From Euglena gracilis (taxonomy: Eukaryota > Euglenida > Euglenophyceae > Euglenales): a stretch of DNA of 64,000 bases. This document shows positions 27,452 through 37,629 of the stretch, in pieces. Position 1 is the stretch's first letter. Each line of letters starts with the position of its first letter. Where the stretch lies: assembly GCA_039621445.1 (NCBI GenBank), contig CP154956.1, positions 12,585,443 through 12,649,442 on the forward strand, given 5' to 3'. The position numbers and the translations under genes were made by a program. The notes under the pieces were generated by a model, which searched no databases, was not told the DNA's origin, and was given only the letters and a program-made list of their open reading frames with translations.

Positions 27452-29099
27452 CGTCCGTCCCCCTGATGCCATCATCGCCCAAATCGTTACGCTGCAGTGT
27501 CTCTACTACTGGCCGGCCCGTCGCTCACCGAGTTTCAAATCGGTGCCAATCGCCCTTCTGGGATGTGAGATGGGGGTGCATTATGCGCTGACATTGACCC
27601 TCACGGAACACCCCCCGTTGGTCTGGTTGACTTCTGGTCTCCCTGATTCGCCGGCGTTTGGGAAGTGTCACCCGAGGCTTCATTTGGGCGACAAGAAGGA
27701 TGCAAAGTTAACACGTGCGCAGTTATTGGTGTTGTAAGCTGTTACAATCTGGGTGGGACTTTTGGGATGCCCCCCTCCCCCAAACAAGTGAGCGATGCCC
27801 CCCCCCAATACCAAACTCCACAACACTTCAAAATGCCTCAAAATCTTTTGAAAAATTTTCCTTAAAATATAATACCTGCAATTTGGCCGACCAGTTGTCA
27901 GTCAACTAAACCATCCCCCCCCCCCAATTGAAGTGCGGGGCCGCTGCAAGCGCAGGGTCCAAATAAAAACGTACCCCCTGCCGCCGAAGGCGGCGGTCCG
28001 CTACAAGCGCACCCGATTTTGATGGGATTTCTAACAGAAATCACAAAAATCGCGCAGGCAGGGTACAAATGGAAGCGCACCCCCTGCCGCCGGCGGTCTG
28101 CTATAAGCGCACCGGAGCTTCTATTAGGGGGGGGGGGTTAGTCGACCGACTACTTGCCCACCGACACAATTGGTCAGCCTCCTCCTGCCAAGCTGAATGT
28201 CACAACCCCCAACCCCCCCCGTGGGGGGGGGGCGGTCTCAGGGGCTACCTGGGAAGGCAAGCACGTGAGGGCGGGGGGGGGGCGTAGTGATTCCCAAAAA
28301 GATCCTTCTTCGGGCATTTTGACGCCTTTGGCGCCAGCGCCTTGGCCGAGTGTCCAGGCAACCAACATTATGTCGAACCACAGTCCAACAGAAGCAAAGG
28401 GAGCGTTGGTCCTGTACACCCCCTGGTACCTTCAATATTTATGCCAACTCAAAAATCCAAAAAACTCAATATTGAGGCTTCGTTTGAATCTCGACATTCC
28501 CAGGGTTCTGTGCTGCAATTGCTTACCTAGCCAGGCTGAGTTCAAAGGTGTTACTGACCCTTCCTCTAGGGGGTGCCTTCTTGGGCGAGCATTCCAAGGC
28601 ACCCCGATGTGCCCATCGGGGGTGGTCCCCACAAAAAAAATAGTGGGGTACGGGTTTTTAGGACCCACTCAGAGAAGGTCCGGATCTTGGACCAGGATTT
28701 TTTAAGGTTTTTTTTGTTTTCAGGCGCTTAAAGAATAAATGCCTGCCGACTTGTCGGTGGGGGGTACTGGCTAATCAAAGCGTTGGCAGGGGGGGGTTCC
28801 GAAGTCCTAAAAGTTCTAAAAAAATTAAATTAAAGTTAATAATAAATAAATGAAAATAAAAACAATAAAAGTAAAAAAATAAATCAAAAGTTCTAAAAAT
28901 AGCATTTTGTTTGCTCTATCGAGATGGGGGGGGTCCTGGGGGTCTCAACCGTATCGCCAGCCTCGATGGGTCCCGGCGGGCGGGGGGCCGCGCCGCTCGC
29001 TGGCGCTGCTGCTGTTTGTGGCGGACCTCATCCTGGGCTTTGGCTTCGGGCTGGACCAGCTGTTCGAGGCGAAGGCCCTGACCCACAAGACGTTCGTGG
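27452..29099 (+). CDS. SYS1-like Golgi integral membrane protein, partial (two exons)
   Basis: Exon 27452-27510 encodes RPPDAIIAQIVTLQCLYY, and exon 28995-29099 encodes SLALLLFVADLILGF...GLDQLFEAKALTHKTFV. Aligned from memory with SYS1 of animals and plants, this is the N-terminal WDPxxIxxQIVxxQxxYY segment, the first hydrophobic helix and the LDQxF motif. With C from the split codon, the residue count from YY to LDQ equals that of the family. SYS1 recruits ARFRP1/ARL3-type GTPases to the trans-Golgi. The starting Met exon and the last two thirds (three helices) were not found, although a K+ channel gene begins only 2.7 kb downstream. The second exon ends at a likely donor G|GTGTGC. It is either a gene with very distant or reduced exons or a truncated copy. 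Confidence 0.65.
27511..28994 (+). other. nonconventional-type intron of the SYS1-like gene
   Basis: It starts GGCCGGCCCG and ends GGGGCCGCGCC. GGC pairs with the terminal GCC, and CGGCCC pairs with GGGCCG with one bulged base. No GT-AG pair gives the SYS1 spacing in frame; GT...AG options insert about 20 residues into the helix. The G at the junction leaves a 1-nt ambiguity. Confidence 0.6.
27925..28135. mobile_element. GCGCTTGTAGTGGAC family element, inverted copy
   Basis: GTCCGCTACAAGCGCACC and GTCTGCTATAAGCGCACC inside a C-run-bounded element. The family lies in the other orientation at about 2490-2720 and a fragment at 63.5 kb. Confidence 0.5.
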
Positions 29100-30520
29100 G
29101 TGTGCCCCAACCGCGGGTTTTTTTGAGCGGGCTAACCATGCTTTCTGTTGGTGTTTTTTTTTTCGTTGCGCCGCGTGTGCCGGAAAGAATTTTCTGCGGC
29201 ACACTGAGAGTATGGTTCTTGTTCTAGTCGAGACCCAAGGGGGCTTGGAGTGCCCTACCTCTCCCTGCCGCCAATAAACTCTCATATGCCCGGGAACCTG
29301 TTGAAGTCCGACTGGGAACCGTCAGGGTCCTAGATAATGTCCAACTTGCCAGTAACGTGGTGCGCTGTCAGTCTCCTTGTTGCCCCTCCCCCCCTGCAGG
29401 TTGGGTGCTGTGTGCACAGGAATCCCACTGCCTCGCAGTGCTGCCTACCGGCACTTTTGGCCAAATACACAAAGCGTAGAACTTTTTTTTAAATCAAGTT
29501 TTGAGTCTTCCGGCAATGGGTCTCCTCACCCGGGAGAAGGCTGGCGGTTGGATTGTCTGAGAATTTGCAGCGACATAAATCGAGACTGAAACAGACGCTC
29601 TAAATTCCTCTGCCTTTTTTTGTGCTGGGGTTTCAGCAATGCAAGATTTTTACCGGAATCCAAGTGGCAAATTGGGCCACAGCACAGGTTTTCAGACACA
29701 TGTGCTTTTTTTTCGAAAACGTCTCCACACAACTGATAAATACTGCCCGTTTCTTTTGCGGATATCACAAATTGAAATTTTGTTCAACGAGTTTGCAACA
29801 TGCCCATGTTAAGAAACACCACTCTGAGCAAGTGCACGTGGGATTCCATGACCACACAAGAGCAGCAGCTGGATGGTTTCGGCTCCCCCGTCTCGCAGGG
29901 ACGGTCAACGTGGCCTGCCATCTCATTCAACCCCCCCCCCGGGGAAACTGTCATGCCCAGGAAACTGTCCGGGTCCCTGGTGCCAGCCAACCTGTCAGGT
30001 TACAGTTTCCCTGGACGTTTTATGGGCACTCCCCCCAGTTGTTGTTAAACGCAAGCCTGGCAGTGGCAGTTTGCCATTCCTTCCCTACCCCTCCCCTGTG
30101 TCCAAATGCACACTGTTCCAACAAACACCCCTATTCGGACTGCAACTTTTCTCAACAAAGTGTTCGTTGGACACGGGAGGGTTGCAAGTGACAAGGTGAA
30201 AAAATATTTTTCTAACCGTATTAAACCCCCCAATTAGAACTCTCCCAAATAGAACCCCCCCCCCCCCCCCAAGGGTTTCCCACCAAAATGACTAAATAAC
30301 AGCCCCCCCCCCCCTGCCTGCTCGGCGCCAGCACATTCAACCAAAAATCAGCCAAAACTGGACAGCAATACGAGGAACAAGGGACAGACTCCAAACTTCC
30401 TCTTCCCCTCTTCCCCTCCGCACTCCACTCTATGGGGGCCCCACTTTGTGCCATATGTGTCGCAGCCAAAGAAAAAAAAGAATGAATGAGAAATGAAGAA
30501 TGAGAGACCCCACAGTACCT
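29100..30520. other. interval between the SYS1-like and K+ channel genes
   Basis: No exon passed both the codon-bias and splice tests. A weak possibility at 29391 (after CCCTGCAG, reading GWVLC in the right phase) could continue SYS1 but does not resemble its second helix. Confidence 0.4.
29930..30015. repeat. GGAAACTGTC repeat
   Basis: CCGGGGAAACTGTC, AGGAAACTGTCCGGG and GACAGTTTCC-type inverted units. Related stretches are at 43420-43460 and 60368-60570. Confidence 0.45.
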
Positions 30521-30523
30521 ACC

Positions 30524-30885
30524 CCCTCCCCTATGTCCAACGACCCCCCTATGTCCAATGACCGCCCCCCCCGGTCAGAGGACACCTTTTCGGAGGTTTC
30601 ACCAAATTTTTGGTCCCGGCGTGAAGCGCCGGGACGAAAAATTTTGCCCAAAATTTTGCCAAAAATTTGGCCAAAATGCCATTTTTGACACTTTTTGGGC
30701 AAAAATTTGTCAAAAATTGCCCAAAATTTTCGGCGCGAAGCGCCGGAAGGGAAAATTTGGGCATTTTTGGGTGGGTAGGGACTTGGGTACCCACCAACTT
30801 TCTTTTGACCCTATGTCCAACGACCACCCCCCCCCCCCGGTCAGAGGACAGAGGTTACCGGTCATTGGACATAGGGGGGGGGGTA
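30524..30885. mobile_element. CCTATGTCCAATGACC foldback element
   Basis: Inverted ends CCTATGTCCAATGACC and GGTCATTGGACATAGG. The interior has two GGCGNGAAGCGCCG hairpins and many CCAAAATTT repeats. A related copy without clear ends is at about 58546-58790. Confidence 0.7.
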
Positions 30886-31754
30886 GGGTATGGGGGGGGT
30901 ATGGGGGGAAGGCTGTGGGGATGTTGCTGATGAGCTTTGCTGAAAAACGGTGGTCCATGATGCACTTTCTACTGGCATTTTGCAGTCTCAGCACAATGGC
31001 AGTGAACGCTGACGTGTTGTTTGGATATGTGTTGCAGTATTTCCTATTCTGATGTATTGGAACATGGACATCCTGAGAAAGCGCTGAACCGCCTTGAGCA
31101 GGGGTTTTTTAACCCACTTGCCGCACACTTCCCGTCGCCTGAACTGCACAAAGACTCGCACAACCACCCTCCATCGGTTGCATACCTTGCGCGATTTGCC
31201 CTTAAAATAAGTCCGGGGACAAAGATGAGGTTGTTGCTGGGGGGGTCCGGGGGGGGGGGGGGCGGGAGCCCCCCCCCCCCCGGGCACTCAAACAATTTCA
31301 TACATTGCGCGCTCGAAAAACGCTGATTTTCTGGTCGAAAACAGGTTTTCTGGGTAAAAAACATCATTTTGAACAAAAATAAAATCATTTTTTCGATTTT
31401 TTCCCCCATTTTTCCCCTCTTTTTGACCCGTCTTTGACCCAAACACCGTCCGTTTCGTGCTAAAAACGGTCCGCCGGCGGATCCAAAAACACTCAAATTC
31501 CCCTCCAAAGCACGTTTTCCGCGTCCTTTGATTCCAAAACATATGCTTCCGAGCAAAAAAAAATTTGGGGGGGGGTATGGGGGGTATGGGGGGGTATGGG
31601 GTGTGGGGTATGGGGTGTGAGGTATGGGGGGGGTATGGGGCCCCCACTTTGTGCATGACTCGGCTGCAAACAAACATTTAACTTGATACAGTCCTCCCGC
31701 TCGCCCCCACGGAATGCCTTCCTGGCCGGACGCCTGCAGTGTGGTAGCCTCCAG

Positions 31755-33563
31755 CTGGGGCGTTGCCCTACTGCCTCCTGGAAGGTGCTAGCTGGCTGGA
31801 CGGCATGTACTGGGCCACGGTGACCATGACAACCATCGGCTACGGCGACTCCTTCCCCGGACACTTGCTGGCTCCTGCGCAAAGACCAAGGGCGTGCTGA
31901 TAAACCCCCCAGGCATTATTTTTGAGTTTTTTTTTCGAATTGAAAAATATTTTTTAAGACATTTTCACGCTCTTAAGGTGCCTTTTCGAAGGGCGGTCCA
32001 AGGGCAATCCGGTCATCGAACCAAATTTTTTTTATTTTGAACGTGGTCCAAAATCAAAAAGTCAAGAAACACATCTTTTTGAGTTTTGATGTTTCGACAA
32101 TGTTCCAGCGATGCCAGAAATCATTTTTCTTCCCGGAATTGCCCTGTTGTTGCCATCGTTTCCCATCGTTTTTGTTTCCTATCATTTTGGTCGCACTGCA
32201 AGGCATTTTAAGGCATTTCGGGCAAGAATTAACACGTTTTTTTCAGGCATTTTGAGTGTTTTTTTTTGAGGTACCTTAAAAATTAATGCCTGCCCCTCCC
32301 CAATGTTAACCCCCAGTTTAAATTGGGTGGTATTTCAAAACGCTTTGGGGTCTTTAGTTGAAGGGCAGTATGTATTACGTATTCTGTGTTATGCATTGCA
32401 GGGGGGTTAAAATTCAGAGGTTGTATTTGGGCGAAAAAAATCTGACCCCTGGGGCCAAGGCATTGATTTCTTTTGATTGACTGATATTTTTAAAATTCAT
32501 TGACGTTGATTGATTGACATTTTTCCAGTCATTTTGCTGAATCCCATCCAATTGCTGGCAAATTTCCAGCTGTGAACCACTTTTCACGCAAATAAATGTG
32601 CGTGCGCGCGCTCATGTGTGTGTGTGTGTGTGAACATGTCCAAAAAAAATACGTTGTTGCCACGCAATGTTGTTGTTGTTGCAGTTGTTGTTATTACCGC
32701 ACAATGGCAATTTTTTAGGGATTTCCCTTATTCCATGCCACTGCCAGCACTGTTGGCACTTCCCAAAGGGTATTGAGGTGGGGTGTTCGTTACGTCTGCC
32801 ATAGACAGTGGGTGGAAACAAGTCGCAGCCGGGGCGCATTTTCGCCACGGTGTACATCCTGGCCGGAACCCTGTTAACCGCCCGCGCGTTCAGTTCGTTG
32901 TCAAGGCTCCCAATCCAGCCTGCGGCTCACCTCAGCTAATCTGTGTGTAATCCGTGTTTGATCAACATGATACAGGTGTTTGGACTGGGCAAAATCTAGA
33001 AAAATATTGCCCTAACATCAGTGTGGAAGATTTTTTTCACAGGCAATTATGCCAGAAATTTCGTCCAAACATTCTCTTGTCTTGTTCAGGATCCATCCAC
33101 AATTTTCCCAACAATTGAAAGAAAATGCCTGATTTCCTCCATCCCGCTTCATCCGGTTTTTGAAGGAAGGTGTTTTCAATAAATAAATAAAAACAAGGGC
33201 TGCCCCAGCCCTTAGGCGCAAGGGGTGCGAATGGGTCAAACAAGTCGAGTTTTTTTGATTGGCATCTGAGGATGCCAGGAATCAATTTTCCCCCTGACAT
33301 CGTCCTGTTCTCGCCGAAGAATCTCGAGCTTTCCACCTATTTTCTTTTTGACTCTTTATTTGAATGTGCCGGGATGGGCGTATTTATTTATCGGCAATGC
33401 GCTGTCCTTCCCCCGCGACGGTGGCCCGCAGCGCGCAGCTGCGCCAGCGGCGGATGGAGGAGGCGGTGGAGCGGCAGTTCGGGGACCAACTCAGCCCGGA
33501 GGAGTACCGCGTCATCGCCCGCCAGGTCACGATGCTGAAGCTGCGCACCCCTGCCCTGGGGAG
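31755..33563 (+). CDS. potassium channel, partial (pore, S6 and cytosolic tail exons)
   Basis: Exon A (31755-31869) encodes GALPYCLLEGASWLDGMYW, then VTMTTIGYGDSFPGHL: pore helix plus the K+ selectivity filter TIGYGD. Exon B (32831-about 32887) encodes LGRIFATVYILAGTLLTAR, the S6 helix with the conserved GR start. Exon C (about 33432-33563, donor GTGCGA) encodes QLRQRRMEEAVERQFGDQL...EEYRVIARQVTMLKLR, a charged helical tail. The spacing of seven residues between GYGD and GR is exactly that of other K+ channels. Filter and S6 resemble the second pore of plant TPK-type two-pore channels. No EF-hand or RCK domain is visible. Earlier membrane segments are missing from the visible exons. The B|C join is GT-AG and in phase as given, but a join keeping TVARSAQ from exon C is also possible. 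Confidence 0.75.
31870..32830 (+). other. nonconventional-type intron between K+ filter and S6
   Basis: It starts GGCTCCTGCG and ends AGTCGCAGCC. GGC pairs with GCC and TGCG with CGCA, with a 3-nt bulge. The join CAC TTG CT + G GGG CGC gives HLLGR, the only in-frame result with canonical pore spacing. CAG/CTG are not at the usual positions, so it is an intermediate type. It contains the element at 31911-32291. Confidence 0.6.
31911..32291. mobile_element. AGGCATTA-family element, best copy
   Basis: Left end AGGCATTATTTTTGAG, right end CCTTAAAAATTAATGCCT. The interior has GGTCATCGAACCAAA and CGACAATGTTCCAGCGATGC. No clear target duplication and no coding capacity. Confidence 0.7.
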
Positions 33564-35202
33564 GTGCGACGGTGGGGGCTGTTTGAAGGCATGGGGTTGG
33601 GGTAAATATGCTCACAGAGACTTTCTGTAGGAGTTGATCACATGGAGGGATGTACAATTATTACACTTCATGGATAAAATCCAATCCCCCATCCCAATCA
33701 TTCCAAAGAATTAACTGGACAAAATTGATGTGGATAAAAATTGGAAATTTGGAGGAACGAAACCCCTCCTAATTTTGAAAATTTGGAAAAGGATACCATA
33801 AAAACGGGATGTTCTCAAACGAAGTGTGTTCCAAGGTATGCTCCTTATGTCATGCCTTAATGAAGGTGAATGCAATTCGCTTCTTTTTAAATTTCGTTCG
33901 GCACAACAGAACCACGCCGATCCAGGAGTTTTGAGTAGTTCGGGGGGGGGGGAGGGGGCACGCCCTTGACTGATTTGCACTTCCCCACATCGCCGAATTC
34001 CGCGGTGTCTCGCAGTCGGATTTCACCCTAGCGATGCTGGTGAGCACAGGGAAGGTCACCACACAGTTGCCTGTCACACACCACGAACGTTGGAGATTTG
34101 GCTCAGTGGAACCATCAGTGGCACCAGTCCGGAACAGCAGGCATCTGGCCCCACAGATGACATTGAAGAGTGCTTGGATGCTTTCCAACGACTGGAGCAG
34201 GTTGTCTCTCAGAGTTGGTTCGTGATGATGGGAATATGGCTGAACAAAGCCAAGGATTTGTTTGTGGTGCCACAAGTCCTGCTTGTTTCCTGGCCAGGAG
34301 GTGCATCATTTTGTTGTATTCCCATTTTTTTGAGTGCTCCGTTGCCTGATGGCACAGCCAGTGAGAACCGAGACCACCTGTGATGATGCCAAGCACGATG
34401 GGTATCTGGACCACCGCGATATTCTCCACTAGCAAAGGACGCCGGCGGAAGTGACCCGTGTGTTCATATCACCCTCAGGGATCACATTTCGCAAATGAGA
34501 GGACTTCCATGCCAAATGCATCTTCAGTATCCCAAGGCTTTTTTGCTGACTCTGTATGGTTTTGAAAGGCATCCAAGTTTGTGGTGATGAAGAATTTAAT
34601 GCACACAACTACACTCGCTCAAAAGAGCACCGTGCATAATTTCCTGATGGTTTGACTTAATACTTCCGGAAATGTCCAGCTTGCATTTGCCTGGAAACTT
34701 TTTTTGGCTGTTGCTGATGTGTATTCCTCATACTTCTCGAAATTTGATTGTATATTCGACCACTGTTTCTCACGTTTTCTGTGCTTGAGCTTCCAGCCTC
34801 CAGGTGATTTTCATTTGGTGTTGGTGTATTGATAACTCTGTGAGCTGTGAACCCACTGATCGTATTTTCCCACATTTCTGTGCAAGCGATCATGATTTAA
34901 TGTCCACAATTGATGTGGTCCCATTCCTTGGGTGCCGTAGATCTGCATAGCCTTTCTGTGATCCCACAGAAGGGGGGTTTCGAGTTCATGAGTGGGTTGG
35001 GTGGATTTGGAAGCTGGACCCCGGCGGTTGGACGCAGCCCAGCCTGGCTGAAAAAAGAATTCAGTATTTTCTGCCGATTTTGGTGGCTTTGGGAGGTTGG
35101 TGGATGGGACGTTGGATGACGGGTAATGGGCAGGTGATTTTCAAAAAAAAAGTGCATGGCCGTGCGTGCATGGCAGTGCATTTCCCACCTAATCTTGTGA
35201 CA
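33564..35202. other. DNA downstream of the K+ channel exons
   Basis: Open minus-strand frames at 33850-34275 and 34115-34435 and a plus-strand one at 34090-34383 overlap one another. They have mixed third positions and no recognised domain. They may be a decayed mobile element. No exon is called. Confidence 0.3.
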
Positions 35203-35517
35203 CAGGGCGGTGCTTAAGGGACAGGAAAGTTTTTTTTTTATTTCCTTAAGGACCGCCCCCCTTTCGGCCAAAGGACCGACCAAGGGCCGGACTGGGACTT
35301 GAACGGGGTCCAAAATTAAAAAGTCCAAAAAACACATTCTTTGATGATTTGGGTGGATGGGCAATGGTCCAAGGACGCGAAGAATCAGTTTTTTCCCCTG
35401 ATGTCGACCTGTTCTCACCGAAGAATGCCAAATTTCTTCGCCCATTTTCTTGTATATTTTCATTGAGTGTGCTGGGACAGCAGAGTTTTCTTCTTGATTT
35501 CCTTAAGGACCGCCCTG
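35203..35517. mobile_element. hAT-like MITE, CAGGGCGGTC family
   Basis: A 315-bp element with ends CAGGGCGGTGCTTAAGG and CCTTAAGGACCGCCCTG. Flanks TTGTGACA and CTGTGACA match at 7 of 8, an 8-bp target duplication. Closely similar to 42274-42577 throughout. Confidence 0.85.
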
Positions 35518-36032
35518 CTGTGACATGATGCAACTACCTTTACACCCCCATTGCATTGAAACACCCTCCTCAGGTGAGAGGTTTTAGGGCTGTGTTTGCC
35601 ATAGGTTATGGTTGGATCTCATGATGGATTAATTTTCAAAAAATCAGGGATTTTCCAACACTTTTGCCTGGTTTCCAGCCCTTTGACCGTCCACAGAACC
35701 AAAAGCTTTCCCAGCCCTTGCCGTTTTGAGGTAGGAGGAGGGGTTCGACCCCCCCCCCCGTTTTAGGGGTCTGTCCCCCCTCAGGGCTTCCCATACATCC
35801 CTGGACCTGACCAGGGTCTAACTTGATACCAAAAGATGTAACTGCAAAGAAAATCCCAAAAATCAGCAAAAATTGACTGTCTGCCGCACAAAAGTGTGAG
35901 CTGTGCAGCCCAATTGTAACATTTTTTTTGCACCTTCGAAGGTAAAATCCATAAACCCCCCCAAATCAAAGTTAGTTTGGGTGAAGCTCTCAGGTCTACC
36001 TCTACCAGGTTTCGAACAGTGCTGAGGTCTTA

Positions 36033-36180
36033 CCCGCCCCCCCCCCCAGGCAATTGACGCCCCCGGGCAATTGTCACCCCTGGCTGTGCCAGCCAATTTG
36101 TCACCCCGGGAAATTGTCACCCCCTTCCGTGCTGCCCAATTTGTCACGCGACAATTGCCCGGAGGGGGGGGGGGGCGGGT
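36033..36180 (+). mobile_element. GGCAATTGTC foldback element, copy 5
   Basis: Ends TTACCCGCCCC and GGGGCGGGTAA are inverted, and the core is the same as at 14806 with point changes. Confidence 0.7.
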
Positions 36181-36239
36181 AATGGGATTTGCACGCAATG
36201 GACGGCCCAAATAAACGGCCCCAAACAGGCCAAGAAATG

Positions 36240-36800
36240 GTCCTTTCTCAGGCCGGGCGGGGAGTCTAGGGAGTTGCAAAAAAGTGACCATACAAGCATA
36301 TGGAGCGTTCCCAGGGCTTTGTTTTAGGTCGCCGGACATTTCTTTTGGTTCCCCACCATTTTTGAGAATTTTCGGGAAAATCCTTTTCTTTTTGACCCGA
36401 ATATAGCCAATAACGGCAGAGTCAGAAGCCTGGCGGCCCGGTTTGGGCCATAAGTTGGCCATACCTCGGGCTAGGCGGGGAGTTAAAATACCGTTAGATA
36501 GGGCATTTCAATTTAGGTCTCCGGGCATTTTGCTTGATTTTGCTTCATTCTCGAGATATTTGGCATTTCGCGATTTTCTGGGCCCTAACAATGACCCAAA
36601 ATGGCCGAAAAATGGCCGTTTCTTGGGCAGGGAGCTACGGGAAATCAGAAATATGGTTAGACACGGCGTTCTTCTGAGTGCTCCTAAGTGCTTTGATTTT
36701 TTTTAACATTTTCTTGCATTCTGCAACGTTTTCAAGATATTTGGAAAATTGTGTTTTTTGGGGCCAAAAATGGGTAAAAACGGCCGAAAATCGCGTCAAA
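36240..36800. repeat. three diverged tandem units of about 160-220 bp
   Basis: Each unit begins with a GGGC(A/G)GGGAG-like block (36245, 36468, 36628), then ATAGGGCATTTC or ACGGCGTTCTT, GGTCTCCGGGCATTT-like sequence, and TTCTCGAGATATTTGG or TTTTCAAGATATTTGG. Each is preceded by GGCC...AAATGGCC. Confidence 0.5.
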
Positions 36801-36865
36801 AAACGAGGCTGTGGATTCGGGACGTAACTCTGGCCAGTCGTGGAGTCCAGGAAAGCCAGGTAAAA

Positions 36866-37253
36866 ACCCCCCAATAGAAGGCCCCGCCGGCTTTATCTTT
36901 GCATTTGGGCGGGATTTCAAGGCCCTTTCAAGACGGGGTTTCAAGGGGGGCTTTATATTTTTGGGGGGAAATCAAAATTTTTCTGGTGGCCTGCCTCTAT
37001 GACTTTCGGCAGCCTTCAGTTGTGGCCAAATACATTTTCCGCCAAATTTTTGTTGTGCACCTCCTATTTTCCCCCAAAAATGCAATTATTATCCAAAATG
37101 GAGGAACATTTCTGGAAAAAAAATGTTGTATCCACCCAAATTTTTCTGCTTTTTTTTGAACGGCACCATCAGTGAGCTTTGTATTAGGGGGGGAGGGGGC
37201 TTTACATTTGGGCGGCAAAACAAACCCTTTGGGAGCTTTATATTCGGGTGGGG
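36866..37253. mobile_element. AACCCCC..CTTTAT element
   Basis: ACCCCCCAATAGAAGGC at the left and CTTTATATTCGGGTGGGGGTT at the right are roughly inverted. The interior has three further GGCTTTATNTTTGGG units. Confidence 0.45.
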
Positions 37254-37369
37254 GTTACCATTGGATAGGGCGTCGCATGGGCACATGAATTCTTCTAGTG
37301 GACCCTTTGGACAACTCGGCGGCCCTGGGAAGTCATTGTCACAATACACGTTTTTCTTGCTGGCAGAAA

Positions 37370-37625
37370 GTCCCTGTTTTACGGTCCCTTTTTTGGACTT
37401 GGCTCCATCACCTCCCCCTCCACCAGATTCCCCTCCCAACGCGTGGCCTTCAACCCTCAACCCCCTCCCCGGCCACCATCCCCCCATCCCCCACCCAACA
37501 ACCCCTTCAACAGCCCTTTCTCCACCCCCCACCCTGCAACTTCAGCAACCATCTGCAGGACATCTTCCCCTGAACCACCTTTCAGAAGCCCTCACCCAGG
37601 TCAACTCGGGCCAGACGCAAAATTA
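37370..37625 (+). CDS. possible C-terminal proline-rich exon
   Basis: After TTGCTGGCAG a frame FTVPFLDLAPSPPPPPD...TLQLQQPSAGHLPL...EALTQVNSGQTQN runs to TAG. Third positions are mixed and another frame is equally Pro-rich, so this is weak. It could be the tail of the K+ channel gene or nothing. Confidence 0.2.
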
Positions 37626-37629
37626 GGAT

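Noticed and set aside
27511-28994. GT-AG splicing of the SYS1-like intron
   Set aside because: The phase-compatible GT (after position 27541) and AG (28957) would insert about 20 residues into the first helix.
31870-32830. GC-AG splicing (GCTCCT to GTCGCAG) of the K+ channel intron
   Set aside because: It would give eight residues between GYGD and GR instead of the conserved seven.
33850-34435. Reverse-transcriptase or transposase gene
   Set aside because: Overlapping minus-strand frames are open but show no catalytic motif.
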